DNA from: Bryobacteraceae bacterium
GTDB taxonomy: Bacteria; Acidobacteriota; Terriglobia; Bryobacterales; Bryobacteraceae
Direction of reading: 5' to 3'
DNA length: 47,288 bases
Assembly: GCA_019187195.1 (NCBI GenBank)
Contig: JABAQT010000010.1
Location: forward strand, 1 to 47,288
Shown piece after piece: positions 1 to 9,748 of this stretch. The position numbers and the translations under genes are program-made. Below the pieces are notes generated by a model. The model did not search any database and was not told where the DNA came from. It saw only the letters and a program-made list of their open reading frames with translations. The stretch's first letter is position 1. Each line of letters opens with the position of its first letter.

Positions 1-18
1 CAAAGACCATTCTGCGCA

Positions 19-48
19 TTGACACCATCCCGGGCCCTCCGCTAGACT
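19..48 (+). promoter_or_regulatory. Sigma70-like promoter for the NfeD-like gene
   Basis: A TTGACA hexamer at 19-24 and TAGACT at 43-48 are separated by 18 bases. This would start transcription about 10-15 bases before the GTG start codon at 68, leaving a very short leader. It is seen by eye only; no transcript data support it. Confidence 0.5.
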
Positions 49-67
49 CCTCAATCTAGGCATCCCC

Positions 68-649
68 GTGGCAGAATTTCTGCAAACTCTCTCCGCTTTC
101 GCCGTCTTCCTCTCAATCGCCGCGTTCGGCTTCCTCTTCCTCCTGGTCTCGCTCCTGTTTGGCGAAGTCTTCGAACACTTCGGTTTCGAACACGACATCG
201 CCCACGAAATGGATCAGAGTGGACCCAGCTTCCTCAGTCCCCGCATCCTCTCCGTCTTCATCACCGCCTTCGGCGGAGCCGGAGCCATCGCCACCTACTA
301 CGGTCTCTCCACTCTCGCGGCCTCCGGCATCGGCTTCATCACCGGCGCGGTCTTCGCCTCCCTCATCTACATGTTCGCCAGGTTCCTTTACGGCCAGCAG
401 GCTTCCACGGAAGTCAAGGCAACGGATCTGCTCGGGCAGACCGCCCGCGTCGTCGTCGGTATCCCGAAGGACGGCGTCGGCCAGGTTCGTTGCCGCGTCG
501 GCGAGGAACTTGTCGACAAGATCGCCCGCTCCTCCGACGGCACGCCTATCTCCGAAAACACTCCCGTCACCGTCGAACAGGTTCTCGGCGAAATGCTCAT
601 CGTCCATCGGCTCAAGCCCGTCTCAACATCCGGTGAATCCGCGTCGTAA
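68..649 (+). CDS. NfeD-like membrane protein
   Basis: A 193-aa protein with a GTG start. The N-terminal half has about three hydrophobic segments (roughly residues 8-33, 60-80 and 83-105). The C-terminal part (about 115-185) is soluble and opens with a DLLGQTARV stretch typical of the OB-fold domain of NfeD proteins. NfeD proteins usually pair with flotillin/SPFH proteins or membrane serine proteases and are linked to membrane quality control. No such partner follows here; one could lie upstream of the window. The family call rests on topology and the OB-fold-like tail, and the exact role is unknown. A good promoter lies just upstream; the ribosome site is weak. Confidence 0.65.
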   Translation: MAEFLQTLSAFAVFLSIAAFGFLFLLVSLLFGEVFEHFGFEHDIAHEMDQSGPSFLSPRILSVFITAFGGAGAIATYYGLSTLAASGIGFITGAVFASLIYMFARFLYGQQASTEVKATDLLGQTARVVVGIPKDGVGQVRCRVGEELVDKIARSSDGTPISENTPVTVEQVLGEMLIVHRLKPVSTSGESAS

Positions 650-659
650 TCACCGCCTA

Positions 660-1115
660 TCAGGCTGCTTTGCGGGTGACGTTGTCCACAATAAGGAACG
701 GCCGGCGCGCGGCGGCGGGCGGCGGAGGAACGCCGCGCAGTTTACGGAGATCGATGAGGCATCGCAGAATCTTCTGATAGAGACGCCGCAAGTGGGTTTC
801 CGATCGCAACAGATCCTCGAGGACGCCGCTCCTTGAAGAGAGGGACTCGTGGGCCGCGGCACGCTGCGCCTCAGGGGTTAGCGATATGAAATCTTCTTCC
901 ATGGTGTCGCGGCAGTCCCGCATGGCGGCCTCGTAGAGACCGGCTTCGATGGATTGGAGGCGGTGCAGACGCCAGGAAGTGGCGGCGAGGTGAAGCACAA
1001 GATCGCGCTCGACGGGATCGGACGGCTGAAAGCGCTGAATGTATTGATCACGAAGGCCGCGGTAAGCCTCGGCGCGCTCATTTCTGAGAAGAACGGGTTC
1101 CAATTCCGCTGTCAT
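660..1115 (-). CDS. Hypothetical protein, truncated-looking member of an Acidobacteria-rich family
   Basis: A 151-aa soluble, Arg/Glu-rich helical protein with no signal peptide or membrane segment. The start is supported by AAGGAGA about 7 bases before the ATG. The central part (DQYIQRFQPSDPVERDLV, then a Trp-Arg-Leu-rich helix) resembles, from memory, a family of unknown function abundant in Acidobacteria. Longer members begin with a GPRTPEGK / NALKHGL segment, which is absent here, so this copy looks N-terminally short. Function unknown. It converges on the NfeD-like gene with only 10 bases between the stops. Confidence 0.6.
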   Translation of the reverse strand: MTAELEPVLLRNERAEAYRGLRDQYIQRFQPSDPVERDLVLHLAATSWRLHRLQSIEAGLYEAAMRDCRDTMEEDFISLTPEAQRAAAHESLSSRSGVLEDLLRSETHLRRLYQKILRCLIDLRKLRGVPPPPAAARRPFLIVDNVTRKAA

Positions 1116-1139
1116 GGGTTGTCTCCTTCTTTCGGGCCC

Positions 1140-1169
1140 CCTGGGGCATCAGGTCCTCGAAGCCCCAGG
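1140..1169. repeat. Inverted repeat upstream of the 660-1115 gene
   Basis: CCTGGGGC at 1140-1147 is the exact complement of GCCCCAGG at 1162-1169, an 8-bp stem with a 14-base loop, 25 bases upstream of the start codon at 1115. It could be a leader hairpin, the end of the nucleoside hydrolase transcript coming from upstream on the same strand (there is no clear T-tract), or an operator. Confidence 0.4.
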
Positions 1170-1290
1170 ATTATCAAAGACGCCCCGCGAATCTTCCCAT
1201 CGCCAAGAGAAACTGCTTGAAAACACGGCAAATCGAATTTCAATACGGCCGTGACCACGATCTCCGCCCCATCGGTCCACTCCGGAAAAC

Positions 1291-2268
1291 CTATCGAACG
1301 CGGGGCTGGCTGGAGAGTTCGATCAGAGCCTCAAGGGTTCTGGCGCGCTGTTCCGGAGTGACGGTGAGGTAGCGGTGGAGGCCATTGGGGGAAGGTTGCA
1401 AGGTGGTGCGCCCTTCCTTGTCCAGGATGACGGTTCCAGGCGGCGAAAGGGAGAAATAGCCGCCATCCGGACGAAGAGCGTACAGGACGGCGGTGAGATC
1501 CCACGTGGGCCGGTCGTAGGGCATTGGCTTGTAGGCGCGGTAGGCGTCCACGATCGGGTGGTTGACAGCCCAGCGGAAATCCTTTTCGATGGCTCGGGCG
1601 GGATAGAGGATGGAGAGTCCGATTTCATAGCCGGAGAAGACGATAGCCGTGGGCCACGATGAGAAGAGCTTGCGGGCGGATTCGATGTCGATATGGACGT
1701 TGTATTCCGGTTTTCCGGAGGGAAACTGGCCGGCCATTACGCTGAGGAGTTTCACCTTGCGCCGGACAAGGTCTGCCGCTCCCGAAATGTCGAGGAGGCG
1801 CGCAAGGTTGGTGGAGAAACCCACCTGAACGATGACGGTGGAGTGATCGGGCTGCTTTTCGAGCACGCTCTTGATGAGCCCGGCCGCTTCGGGCGCCTGG
1901 GAACCATCCTGAATATTGCGCGGATAAAGCAGCTTTCCGTCCGGCATCCTGCGCTCGCAAGGGATACGCGTGTAGGGAGCGTCCTCTGGCGTCTTGCCGT
2001 TGCGGACGACGCCGACAGGGATATCGGGACGGTGATAGAAGTGATTGACGAGATCGGTGAAGGGAGCCGACCAGCGGTTGTCCTTGGTGATCGTGACGGC
2101 GGCAAGCCTCGCTTCGGCACGGGATTCAAGCGCATGGATGACGGCGAGGGCGAGCGCATCGTCGATGTCATTGCCCATGTCGGTATCGAAGATGATAGGC
2201 GTGGGAGGGGCGGCAGGCACGGATGCGGCGAGAACAAGGACAAGGGGGAGAACGGCACAGGAAAGCAT
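1291..2268 (-). CDS. Secreted inosine/uridine-preferring nucleoside hydrolase family protein
   Basis: About 325 aa from the ATG at 2268. That start gives a clean signal peptide (MLSCAVLPLVLVLAASVPAA), whereas the frame stays open upstream to 2367 only through the ORF6N-like remnant. Directly after the signal comes FDTDMGNDIDDALAL, the calcium-binding Asp cluster that defines the IunH fold (DTDxGxDxDDA). Family members cleave the N-glycosidic bond of ribonucleosides to give base and ribose. Export suggests periplasmic nucleoside scavenging; several secreted acidobacterial and planctomycete relatives have no tested substrate, so specificity is open. No obvious operon partner. Confidence 0.8.
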   Translation of the reverse strand: MLSCAVLPLVLVLAASVPAAPPTPIIFDTDMGNDIDDALALAVIHALESRAEARLAAVTITKDNRWSAPFTDLVNHFYHRPDIPVGVVRNGKTPEDAPYTRIPCERRMPDGKLLYPRNIQDGSQAPEAAGLIKSVLEKQPDHSTVIVQVGFSTNLARLLDISGAADLVRRKVKLLSVMAGQFPSGKPEYNVHIDIESARKLFSSWPTAIVFSGYEIGLSILYPARAIEKDFRWAVNHPIVDAYRAYKPMPYDRPTWDLTAVLYALRPDGGYFSLSPPGTVILDKEGRTTLQPSPNGLHRYLTVTPEQRARTLEALIELSSQPRVR

Positions 2269-2324
2269 GATTGGGTAGGATAGCTGGAAAGCAGCGGCCG
2301 CCACAAACCACCGGCAACCGCCCC

Positions 2325-2377
2325 CAACCTCATCCCGCCGCTTTGAGATGCCATTTTGGCATCTCAAAAAATCCTCC
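2325..2377 (-). pseudogene. Degenerate partial copy of the ORF6N gene's central coding segment
   Basis: Read on the minus strand, starting two bases past the stop of the intact ORF6N gene, the DNA again encodes LRCQNGISKR, matching LRCQFGISKR in the gene. The match is longer than the palindrome: GGAGGAT lies upstream in both (the copy lacks about 6-7 bases after it), and a GGGA-GAGG purine run lies downstream in both. It looks like a short decayed duplication or the scar of recombination, not a functional gene. Confidence 0.55.
2342..2368. repeat. Perfect 12-bp palindrome, copy 1 (3' of the ORF6N gene)
   Basis: TTTGAGATGCCA at 2342-2353, a 3-base centre, then TGGCATCTCAAA at 2357-2368: both arms are exact complements. 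It sits 10 bases beyond the stop codon of the ORF6N gene and is near-identical to the palindrome inside that gene. It may be a binding site for the protein or a recombination site. Confidence 0.85.
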
Positions 2378-2378
2378 C

Positions 2379-2981
2379 CTACTCGGCGCCCGGAAAGCCC
2401 GCGTTCTGGGGAAAACCGTATTTCCTCCGCGGTTTTTCAGGCTCCACGAGATAGCTCGTCACGTAATCATAGAGGCCCTGCAGTGTTTCCCCTTGCGCCT
2501 TCTGCTCCCGCTCCAGCGCCTCCATCCGGTTCACCAGGTCCTCGCGTCCGGCCATCATCTCCCGAAGCGAAATGAACGCCCTCACGATAAGAACGTTCAA
2601 CTGAATCGCCTTCTTACTCTTCAGCACCGAAGACAGCATAGCCACACCGTGCTCCGTGAAAACGAACGGAAAATACCGTCTGCCTCCTCTTCCCTTCCTC
2701 TTTGAAATGCCAAATTGGCATCTCAAAACTTCCACATCCTCCGCGTTCAACTGGAACATGAAATCTTCCGGAAACCTCTCCATGTTGCGTTTCACGGCGC
2801 GATTCAAATGCGAAGTCTCCACCGCGTACAACTTCGCTAGATCGGTGTCGAGCATCACTTTCTTATCGCGAATGAGGTAGATCTTCCTCTGAATCATCTC
2901 GACCGGTATGGCTCGAGCTTTGGCTGCCGCTGTTGCTTTAGTCACGTGTGAAGAGTGCCGCACCGGCGAAAATTCTCTCAC
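2379..2981 (-). CDS. ORF6N-domain DNA-binding protein
   Basis: About 200 aa from a GTG start at 2981 preceded by AAGGTG; an alternative GTG at 2945 also precedes the domain. Residues about 25-125 form the ORF6N domain: IPVEMIQRKIYLIRDKKV, then LDTDLAKLYAVET, the LNRAVKRN helix, FPEDFMF, and GGRRYFPFVFTEHGVAML. The C-terminal third is helical/coiled-coil (EDLVNRMEALEREQ). ORF6N and KilA-N domains occur in phage and chromosomal regulators and are thought to bind DNA; cellular roles are mostly unknown. Oddly, the codons for LRCQFGIS form a near-perfect DNA palindrome, and a second copy lies just past the stop codon. It is divergent from the SBBP gene. Confidence 0.85.
   Translation of the reverse strand: MREFSPVRHSSHVTKATAAAKARAIPVEMIQRKIYLIRDKKVMLDTDLAKLYAVETSHLNRAVKRNMERFPEDFMFQLNAEDVEVLRCQFGISKRKGRGGRRYFPFVFTEHGVAMLSSVLKSKKAIQLNVLIVRAFISLREMMAGREDLVNRMEALEREQKAQGETLQGLYDYVTSYLVEPEKPRRKYGFPQNAGFPGAE
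2701..2727. repeat. Palindrome, copy 2 (inside the ORF6N coding sequence)
   Basis: TTTGAAATGCCA at 2701-2712, centre AAT, then TGGCATCTCAAA at 2716-2727, with one mismatch between the 12-base arms. It encodes the LRCQFGISK stretch of the ORF6N protein. It is 359 bases from copy 1, and the C-terminal half of the gene lies between the two copies. Confidence 0.85.
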
Positions 2982-3052
2982 CTCACCTTTTCATCTTGGC
3001 TGATAGGAATCCTCCGCCCGGGCCACTACCGTCCTGAAGGAGAGTTCCCACA

Positions 3053-5884
3053 TTGTCCCGTCGTCTCTTGACGCTCGCCGGCCTCCTGGCCGCATTTCCG
3101 GCCGTATCCACTGCTGTTTCCGTTTCCCCCGCGCACCCCACCACACTCCCCCTGGTTTTCGAACCAAGCCAAGCTGCCGGGCCGCCGGCGCCCGCATTCC
3201 TGGCGCGAGCCCACCGCTTCGACATGCTCCTCACCAATTCCGCCGCGGTACTCCGCCACAGGAACAGCAACGGATCTCCGGATGAGCTCGCCCTCGAATG
3301 GCTTGGCGCGAATCCCCACGCAACTCTCGAAGGCATTTCCAGAACCGGCGGAACCAGCAACTATCTCTACAGCGGCTCGGCTCAGCGCGCGCGGTCCGCC
3401 CCTCACTACCGGCGCGTGCGCTACACCTCGATCTATCCCGGAATCGATCTCATTTTTTACGGAAGCAACGGTAAACTGGAATTCGACTTCGTCCTGTCTC
3501 CCGGCGCCAGCGTTTCGGACATTCGCCTTGCCGCCCGCGGAGCCCGGGCCATGAGAATCGACGCCGGCGGCGATCTGATTCTCAGCGCCGCGGAAGGCGA
3601 GTTCCGGCTGGCCAAGCCGCTGCTGTACCAGCCATCTCCGGAAGGGAACCGGCCCGTCGAAGGAGGGTTTGTGCTGCACGGCCCGGGCACATTTTCATTC
3701 CGGACCGGCCCCTACGACCGCCGCCAGCCTCTGGTCATAGACCCGACGCTCTCCACTTCCTACATCGGCGGCCAGAATGTCGATATCGTCTCCGGGGCCG
3801 CCACGGACTCGAACGGCAATATCTATATAACGGGCTACACGGTATCGACGGCCTTCCCCCTCTCGACGGCCCCGCTCAAGAACTCGCTGGTCCCCGGCGA
3901 CGCGGATGCGTTCGTGATGAAGCTCGACCCCACCATGACCACCATCCTCTATTCCACGTTCCTCGGAGGCAGTTTTCCGGATTATGGCCGCGCCATCGCC
4001 GTCGATTCCACCGGGGCCGCCTACATCACCGGTTCCACAATCGGCCGCTTCCCCACCACCGCCGGAGCGTTCCGCGAAGTGGCGGGCTTCGCGCCCACTC
4101 CGTTCGCCGCCAAACTGGACCCCTCCGGATCCACCCTCGCTTACGCCACCTATCTCGACGGCGCCGGAGCCGGCATGGCGATCGCCGTCGACTCCAGCGG
4201 GAACGCCTTCGTGGCCGGCTCCACCTATACCGCTACCTTCAGCACCACCACGGGAGCGTTCCAACGAACCTACGCGGGCGCAACCGATGGTTTCGTTGTC
4301 AAGCTGAATCCCACCGGTTCCTCCGAAATCTACTCCACCTTCCTCGGCGGCTCGAGTGAAGATCAGGTCACGGGCATCCGTATTGATTCCACCGGAGCCG
4401 CCTACGCCGCTGGTTTCACCTCTTCCACCGACTTCCCCGCCACTGCCGGAGCCTACCGCATCGCCAACTCCGGCTCCACGGACGCCTTTGTCACCAAAAT
4501 CGACAGCAGCGGATCATCTCTGGCCTACTCCACCTTCCTCGGCGGCTCCAACACCGATCGCGCCTACGGCATCGATATAAACTCCTCGGGCGAGGTCTAT
4601 GTCGCCGGACAAACCTACTCATCGAGCTTCCCCACCACTCCCGGTGCTTTCCGCGCCACCCACGGCGGAGCCGCTGATGGATTTGTCGCCAGGCTGAACG
4701 CCACCGGCTCGGCCCTGCTCTACTCCACCTTCCTCGGCGGATCCGGAACCTGCCTGGTGAGCGATCCTTTCCGTCAGTATTCCTGCGACGGCGCCTTCTC
4801 TGTCTCCGTGGATTCCTCCGGCCAGGCCTGGGTTGCCGGCATCGCTGGAATCGGCTTTCCCCTGAGCGGGGCTATCCAGTCTTCCCCTGGGGGCAACGGG
4901 GACGCCTTTGTCGCGCAACTCAACGCCTCCGGCACTGCCTTGCCCTTTTCCACCTACATTGGCGGAGGCGCCGGTGATGTGGCTCTCACCGTCGTGGTTT
5001 CAGCAGCCGGAGAAACCGTCGTGGCCGGGTTCACCAATTCCACCGACTTGCCTGTGAACAGTCTCCAGACCACGCGCGGCGGCGGAGCCGGAGAGGGGTT
5101 CCTCAGCCTCCTCGCCACGTGCGCTGTCACGCTCGGATCGAGCGGCTCCTACTTCCCCAAAACCGCCGGTACTCATCTGCTCGATGTGTTCGCCGCGCCG
5201 GGTTGCGCTTGGTCGGCTGCCACCGATACTCCCTGGGTTTCGCTCGATACCGCGGCCGGAGTTGGCAACGGCCAGGTCGGTTACACGGTAGCCGCAAACA
5301 ACGGCCCCGCCCGCACGGCGCATATCACCGTGGCGGGGCAAACCTACACCATCCAGCAGGTGTCCGGACAATGCGTCACCCTCGCCAACTCCGGTTCCTG
5401 GTTCCCTCAATCAGGCGGCTCTTATACCTTGCAGGTCTTTGCCACCTGTGCATGGACGACTTCGGTGAACGTCAATTGGATCACTAGCATTACTCCGGGC
5501 GGCAGCGGTGATGGCGTGATTCAATATACCATCGAGGCGAACAACCTCCCTTCCTCCCGCACGGGCCGGATCGACGTTTCAGGGGCCGGCTTTACGCTCA
5601 ATCAGGTAGGTGGACCCGCCGGGCTTTCCTGCTCGTACAGTCTGTCCAGAAGTTCGGACTCGTTTGCCGCCGGCGGCGGCAGCAGTTCCCTGCTTGTGAG
5701 CACTCAGAGCGGCTGCCAGTGGTCCGCCAGCACAAACGCCTCATGGCTTGTCATCACGGCCGGGTTCGCGGGCAGCGGGGAGGGCGTCATTGGCTACAGC
5801 GCCGGCCCGAACACCACGGGAGCCGCCAGATCGGCGACCGTCGATGCCGCCGGGAGGTCCTTCGTGGTCACGCAGGCTCCCTGA
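3053..5884 (+). CDS. Secreted SBBP beta-propeller repeat protein with three BACON domains
   Basis: A 943-aa protein with a TTG start after a good AAGGAGAG site. An N-terminal signal (RRLLTLAGLLAAFPAVSTA) is followed by the all-beta N-terminal domain common to SBBP proteins (to about residue 230: YRRVRYTSIYPGIDLIFYG). SBBP repeats follow, recurring as YSTFLGG / AVDSTGAAYITG / FPTTAGAF units (about 235-685). Three Ig-like BACON-type modules end the protein (about 690-770, 775-855 and 862-943), each with a Cys-x-Trp core and a closing QQVSG or TQAP strand. SBBP propellers and BACON modules are taken to mediate protein or glycan contacts at the cell surface; no enzyme motif is visible. Repeat DNA is similar enough (about 4330-4740) to recombine. 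Confidence 0.85.
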   Translation: MSRRLLTLAGLLAAFPAVSTAVSVSPAHPTTLPLVFEPSQAAGPPAPAFLARAHRFDMLLTNSAAVLRHRNSNGSPDELALEWLGANPHATLEGISRTGGTSNYLYSGSAQRARSAPHYRRVRYTSIYPGIDLIFYGSNGKLEFDFVLSPGASVSDIRLAARGARAMRIDAGGDLILSAAEGEFRLAKPLLYQPSPEGNRPVEGGFVLHGPGTFSFRTGPYDRRQPLVIDPTLSTSYIGGQNVDIVSGAATDSNGNIYITGYTVSTAFPLSTAPLKNSLVPGDADAFVMKLDPTMTTILYSTFLGGSFPDYGRAIAVDSTGAAYITGSTIGRFPTTAGAFREVAGFAPTPFAAKLDPSGSTLAYATYLDGAGAGMAIAVDSSGNAFVAGSTYTATFSTTTGAFQRTYAGATDGFVVKLNPTGSSEIYSTFLGGSSEDQVTGIRIDSTGAAYAAGFTSSTDFPATAGAYRIANSGSTDAFVTKIDSSGSSLAYSTFLGGSNTDRAYGIDINSSGEVYVAGQTYSSSFPTTPGAFRATHGGAADGFVARLNATGSALLYSTFLGGSGTCLVSDPFRQYSCDGAFSVSVDSSGQAWVAGIAGIGFPLSGAIQSSPGGNGDAFVAQLNASGTALPFSTYIGGGAGDVALTVVVSAAGETVVAGFTNSTDLPVNSLQTTRGGGAGEGFLSLLATCAVTLGSSGSYFPKTAGTHLLDVFAAPGCAWSAATDTPWVSLDTAAGVGNGQVGYTVAANNGPARTAHITVAGQTYTIQQVSGQCVTLANSGSWFPQSGGSYTLQVFATCAWTTSVNVNWITSITPGGSGDGVIQYTIEANNLPSSRTGRIDVSGAGFTLNQVGGPAGLSCSYSLSRSSDSFAAGGGSSSLLVSTQSGCQWSASTNASWLVITAGFAGSGEGVIGYSAGPNTTGAARSATVDAAGRSFVVTQAP

Positions 5885-5958
5885 GGACGGTCGACACAAC
5901 ATTAATGTTTATTAATTTATTGTATCTGTATTTGTTTTCAATATGTTATAAAAACTCC

Positions 5959-5985
5959 TTGTCACTCGTCCCGTGAGTGTGCTAA
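5959..5985 (+). promoter_or_regulatory. CIRCE-like HrcA operator upstream of groESL
   Basis: TTGTCACTC (5959-5967), nine bases, then GTGTGCTAA (5977-5985). Against the CIRCE consensus TTAGCACTC-N9-GAGTGCTAA this matches 15 of 18 arm positions with exactly the right spacing. It lies about 115 bases before the groES start, within an AT-rich stretch (5900-5960) that stands out from the GC-rich surroundings and probably holds the promoter. The hrcA gene is in the same window. Confidence 0.7.
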
Positions 5986-6100
5986 TAAATAAGAGTCGTG
6001 GAGGAGAAGCAGCTTAAGCCTTCTTCCCCTCCATGCCCGATTCAGTTGCGCTACCGATTTCAACAAGCAGAACTATTGTTTGGAGGTGCGAAGATTCACC

Positions 6101-8063
<1,963 letters not shown>

Positions 8064-8145
8064 ACCGTAGTCCCGGGGATCCGAAAAGCGCGGTGGGCGC
8101 TTCAGGGTTCTCGTTACGAACAAGCTCCATCCCACCCGCCCAAAA

Positions 8146-8188
8146 GGCCCTATGCGCGACCCCTCGCACATGGGGCCTCGCCCTTTTT
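8146..8188 (+). terminator. Intrinsic terminator after groEL, possibly bidirectional
   Basis: GGCCCTATGCG pairs with CGCACATGGGGCC (one bulge region) and is followed by CGCCCTTTTT. The upstream side carries AAAA, so it could also stop the converging cytochrome c transcript. Confidence 0.75.
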
Positions 8189-8237
8189 GGAGACTGTTTT
8201 CCCCAACAATCGAACCTGGCGACGACATCCGGGCCGG

Positions 8238-8762
8238 CTATTGCTTGAGTTCGTCCGGGCTGACTCCTTTCGTATCTCCGAAAGCTACCCATCGAACGTA
8301 GGAGATGATGTCGGCCAGTTTTTCCGCGGACAGGCCGGCCGATTCGGGAGGATGTTTCCAGACACCGTTGTCACGAACGGCATAGATCGCCGTTTTTTCC
8401 AGGGTCATCGGCGCCGGTGGCGTCCTCGACAGGTCGTACAGCTTTACTTCATTCCCACTCTCGCTGGCGATCATCGCGGGAAACTTGTCCTTCGTCTTGA
8501 GTTCCACCTCCTTGACGTAGACTGTACGAGTGGAAAGCATGGAAATAAGCACCGCCCGGGGGCTGAGCCGGCCGACCTTGGTCAGGTCCGGACCGACAGC
8601 CGTTCCTTGTTTTTCCATCTCATGGCAGCTTGAACAGTGAACCTTGTTGGCGGCATCAAGGAAGAAGCCCTTGCCGCGCGCGGCCTGGGCGGGCATATCC
8701 GGGTTTTCCGCCGGAAGAACAGGCGCAATGAGCCCGGCCAGCACTAAAGAAAGCCAGAGCAT
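8238..8762 (-). CDS. Exported monohaem cytochrome c-like protein
   Basis: 174 aa from the ATG at 8762, which has an excellent GGAGGT site five bases away; an upstream ATG at 8783 lacks one. The signal peptide is MLWLSLVLAGLIAPVLPA. One haem c motif, CSSCH, lies near residue 45 and is followed by GTAVGPDLTKVGRLSPR, a pattern seen in the haem-binding domain of planctomycete, verrucomicrobial and acidobacterial secreted oxidoreductases. PMTLEK further on may supply the methionine ligand. It would act in the periplasm as an electron carrier. It lies downstream of motB on the same strand, with a hairpin between them, so coupling is doubtful. Confidence 0.8.
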   Translation of the reverse strand: MLWLSLVLAGLIAPVLPAENPDMPAQAARGKGFFLDAANKVHCSSCHEMEKQGTAVGPDLTKVGRLSPRAVLISMLSTRTVYVKEVELKTKDKFPAMIASESGNEVKLYDLSRTPPAPMTLEKTAIYAVRDNGVWKHPPESAGLSAEKLADIISYVRWVAFGDTKGVSPDELKQ

Positions 8763-8870
8763 GATCCACCTCCATCTGAACATCCGGTCAGATGCACGCC
8801 TGCCTCCAATCGGAAGATGATGCTATGACGAGCGGTTATGGAGTTGATCACGGCCGCTTCTGGGTGGATT

Positions 8871-8889
8871 CGCCCAGTTCCGCTGGGCG
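8871..8889 (-). other. Hairpin just after motB
   Basis: CGCCCAG and CTGGGCG form a 7-bp stem with a 5-base loop, starting 7 bases beyond the motB stop. No T-tract follows on the minus strand, so it may be a factor-dependent terminator or a 3'-end stabilising structure. Confidence 0.35.
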
Positions 8890-8896
8890 CTGGCGC

Positions 8897-9748
8897 TCAT
8901 TCGAGTCCCGGCCGCGCCGAAGCGGGCGTCTTTCCTCCCCCGGGAAAGGGACTCGGCTTGGGCGATAGTTCGGTGGCGGCATCGCTGGTCAGGCCGGTCT
9001 GGTTGAGAATGATGATGTCGACACGGCGGTTATGGGCGCGTCCTTCATCAGTCTCGTTGGAATCGGCGGGCACCGTGTCGGCATAGCCGGCGACGGCGAA
9101 CTTCGATTCCGGAATGCCGAACCGGCGCGTGAAGATCTGGAGCATGGCGATGCTGCGCGCGGCGGAAAGCTCCCAGTTGTTGTGGAAGCGTTCGTTGGAG
9201 ATGGGGCGGGAATCCGTATGGCCCTCGAGACGCACCGGGTTGGGCAGCTTCCCGACAGCCGCCGCGATCTTTTCGATCGTGGGGTAGGTCTCCGGCGAAA
9301 TTGTATCGCCGCCGGGTGGAAAGAAGGCGGCTTCCCGCAGGCTGACCACCAGCCCGCGGGCGCCCATGTGAACCTGGATTTTGCCCGACCGGATCTCCTC
9401 CTTCAGCTCCCGGGTAAGGAACACCTGCGAGGGGAGCAGTTCCGCCAGTTTCGTCGGGGGATCCTTCTCTTCCGTGCTGCGCTTGACGCCTCCCGGCCCC
9501 TTCATCATCGCGTTGCCCTTGCCTTTGTCATCCACCGTCCCGCCCAGTATCCCGGCAATGGCGGCCGCGATCTGGTTTTCCTCGAGCGCCTTCCGCACGG
9601 ACTCGGAGACCACATGCGCCTTTCCCCGGTCGGTTTGCGAACTGGCGAACATGACCACGAAGAAGGCGAACATCAGCGTAATGAAGTCCGCGTAGGAAAC
9701 CAGCCAGCGTTCGTGGTTCACCTTATCGGCTTGCCGCTTGCGGGACAT
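8897..9748 (-). CDS. motB: Flagellar motor stator protein MotB
   Basis: 283 aa from the ATG at 9748, which has a GGAAG/GGAAAGAG ribosome site; an in-frame start at 9799 would run further into motA. The short N-terminus and single membrane helix read WLVSYADFITLMFAFFVVMF, with the proton-carrying Asp at residue 21. The periplasmic C-terminal half is an OmpA-like peptidoglycan-binding domain (LEGHTDSRPI, then NWELSAARS). MotB anchors the stator to the cell wall and forms the ion channel with MotA. The gene overlaps motA by 26 bases, typical of translational coupling. YADF with no extra polar signature suggests a proton-driven motor, but ion choice cannot be settled by eye. Confidence 0.93.
   Translation of the reverse strand: MSRKRQADKVNHERWLVSYADFITLMFAFFVVMFASSQTDRGKAHVVSESVRKALEENQIAAAIAGILGGTVDDKGKGNAMMKGPGGVKRSTEEKDPPTKLAELLPSQVFLTRELKEEIRSGKIQVHMGARGLVVSLREAAFFPPGGDTISPETYPTIEKIAAAVGKLPNPVRLEGHTDSRPISNERFHNNWELSAARSIAMLQIFTRRFGIPESKFAVAGYADTVPADSNETDEGRAHNRRVDIIILNQTGLTSDAATELSPKPSPFPGGGKTPASARPGLE

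Noticed and set aside
1291..2367. Nucleoside hydrolase start at 2367 (TTG)
   Set aside because: The extra 33 residues come from the ORF6N-like remnant and lie before a perfect signal peptide beginning at 2268.
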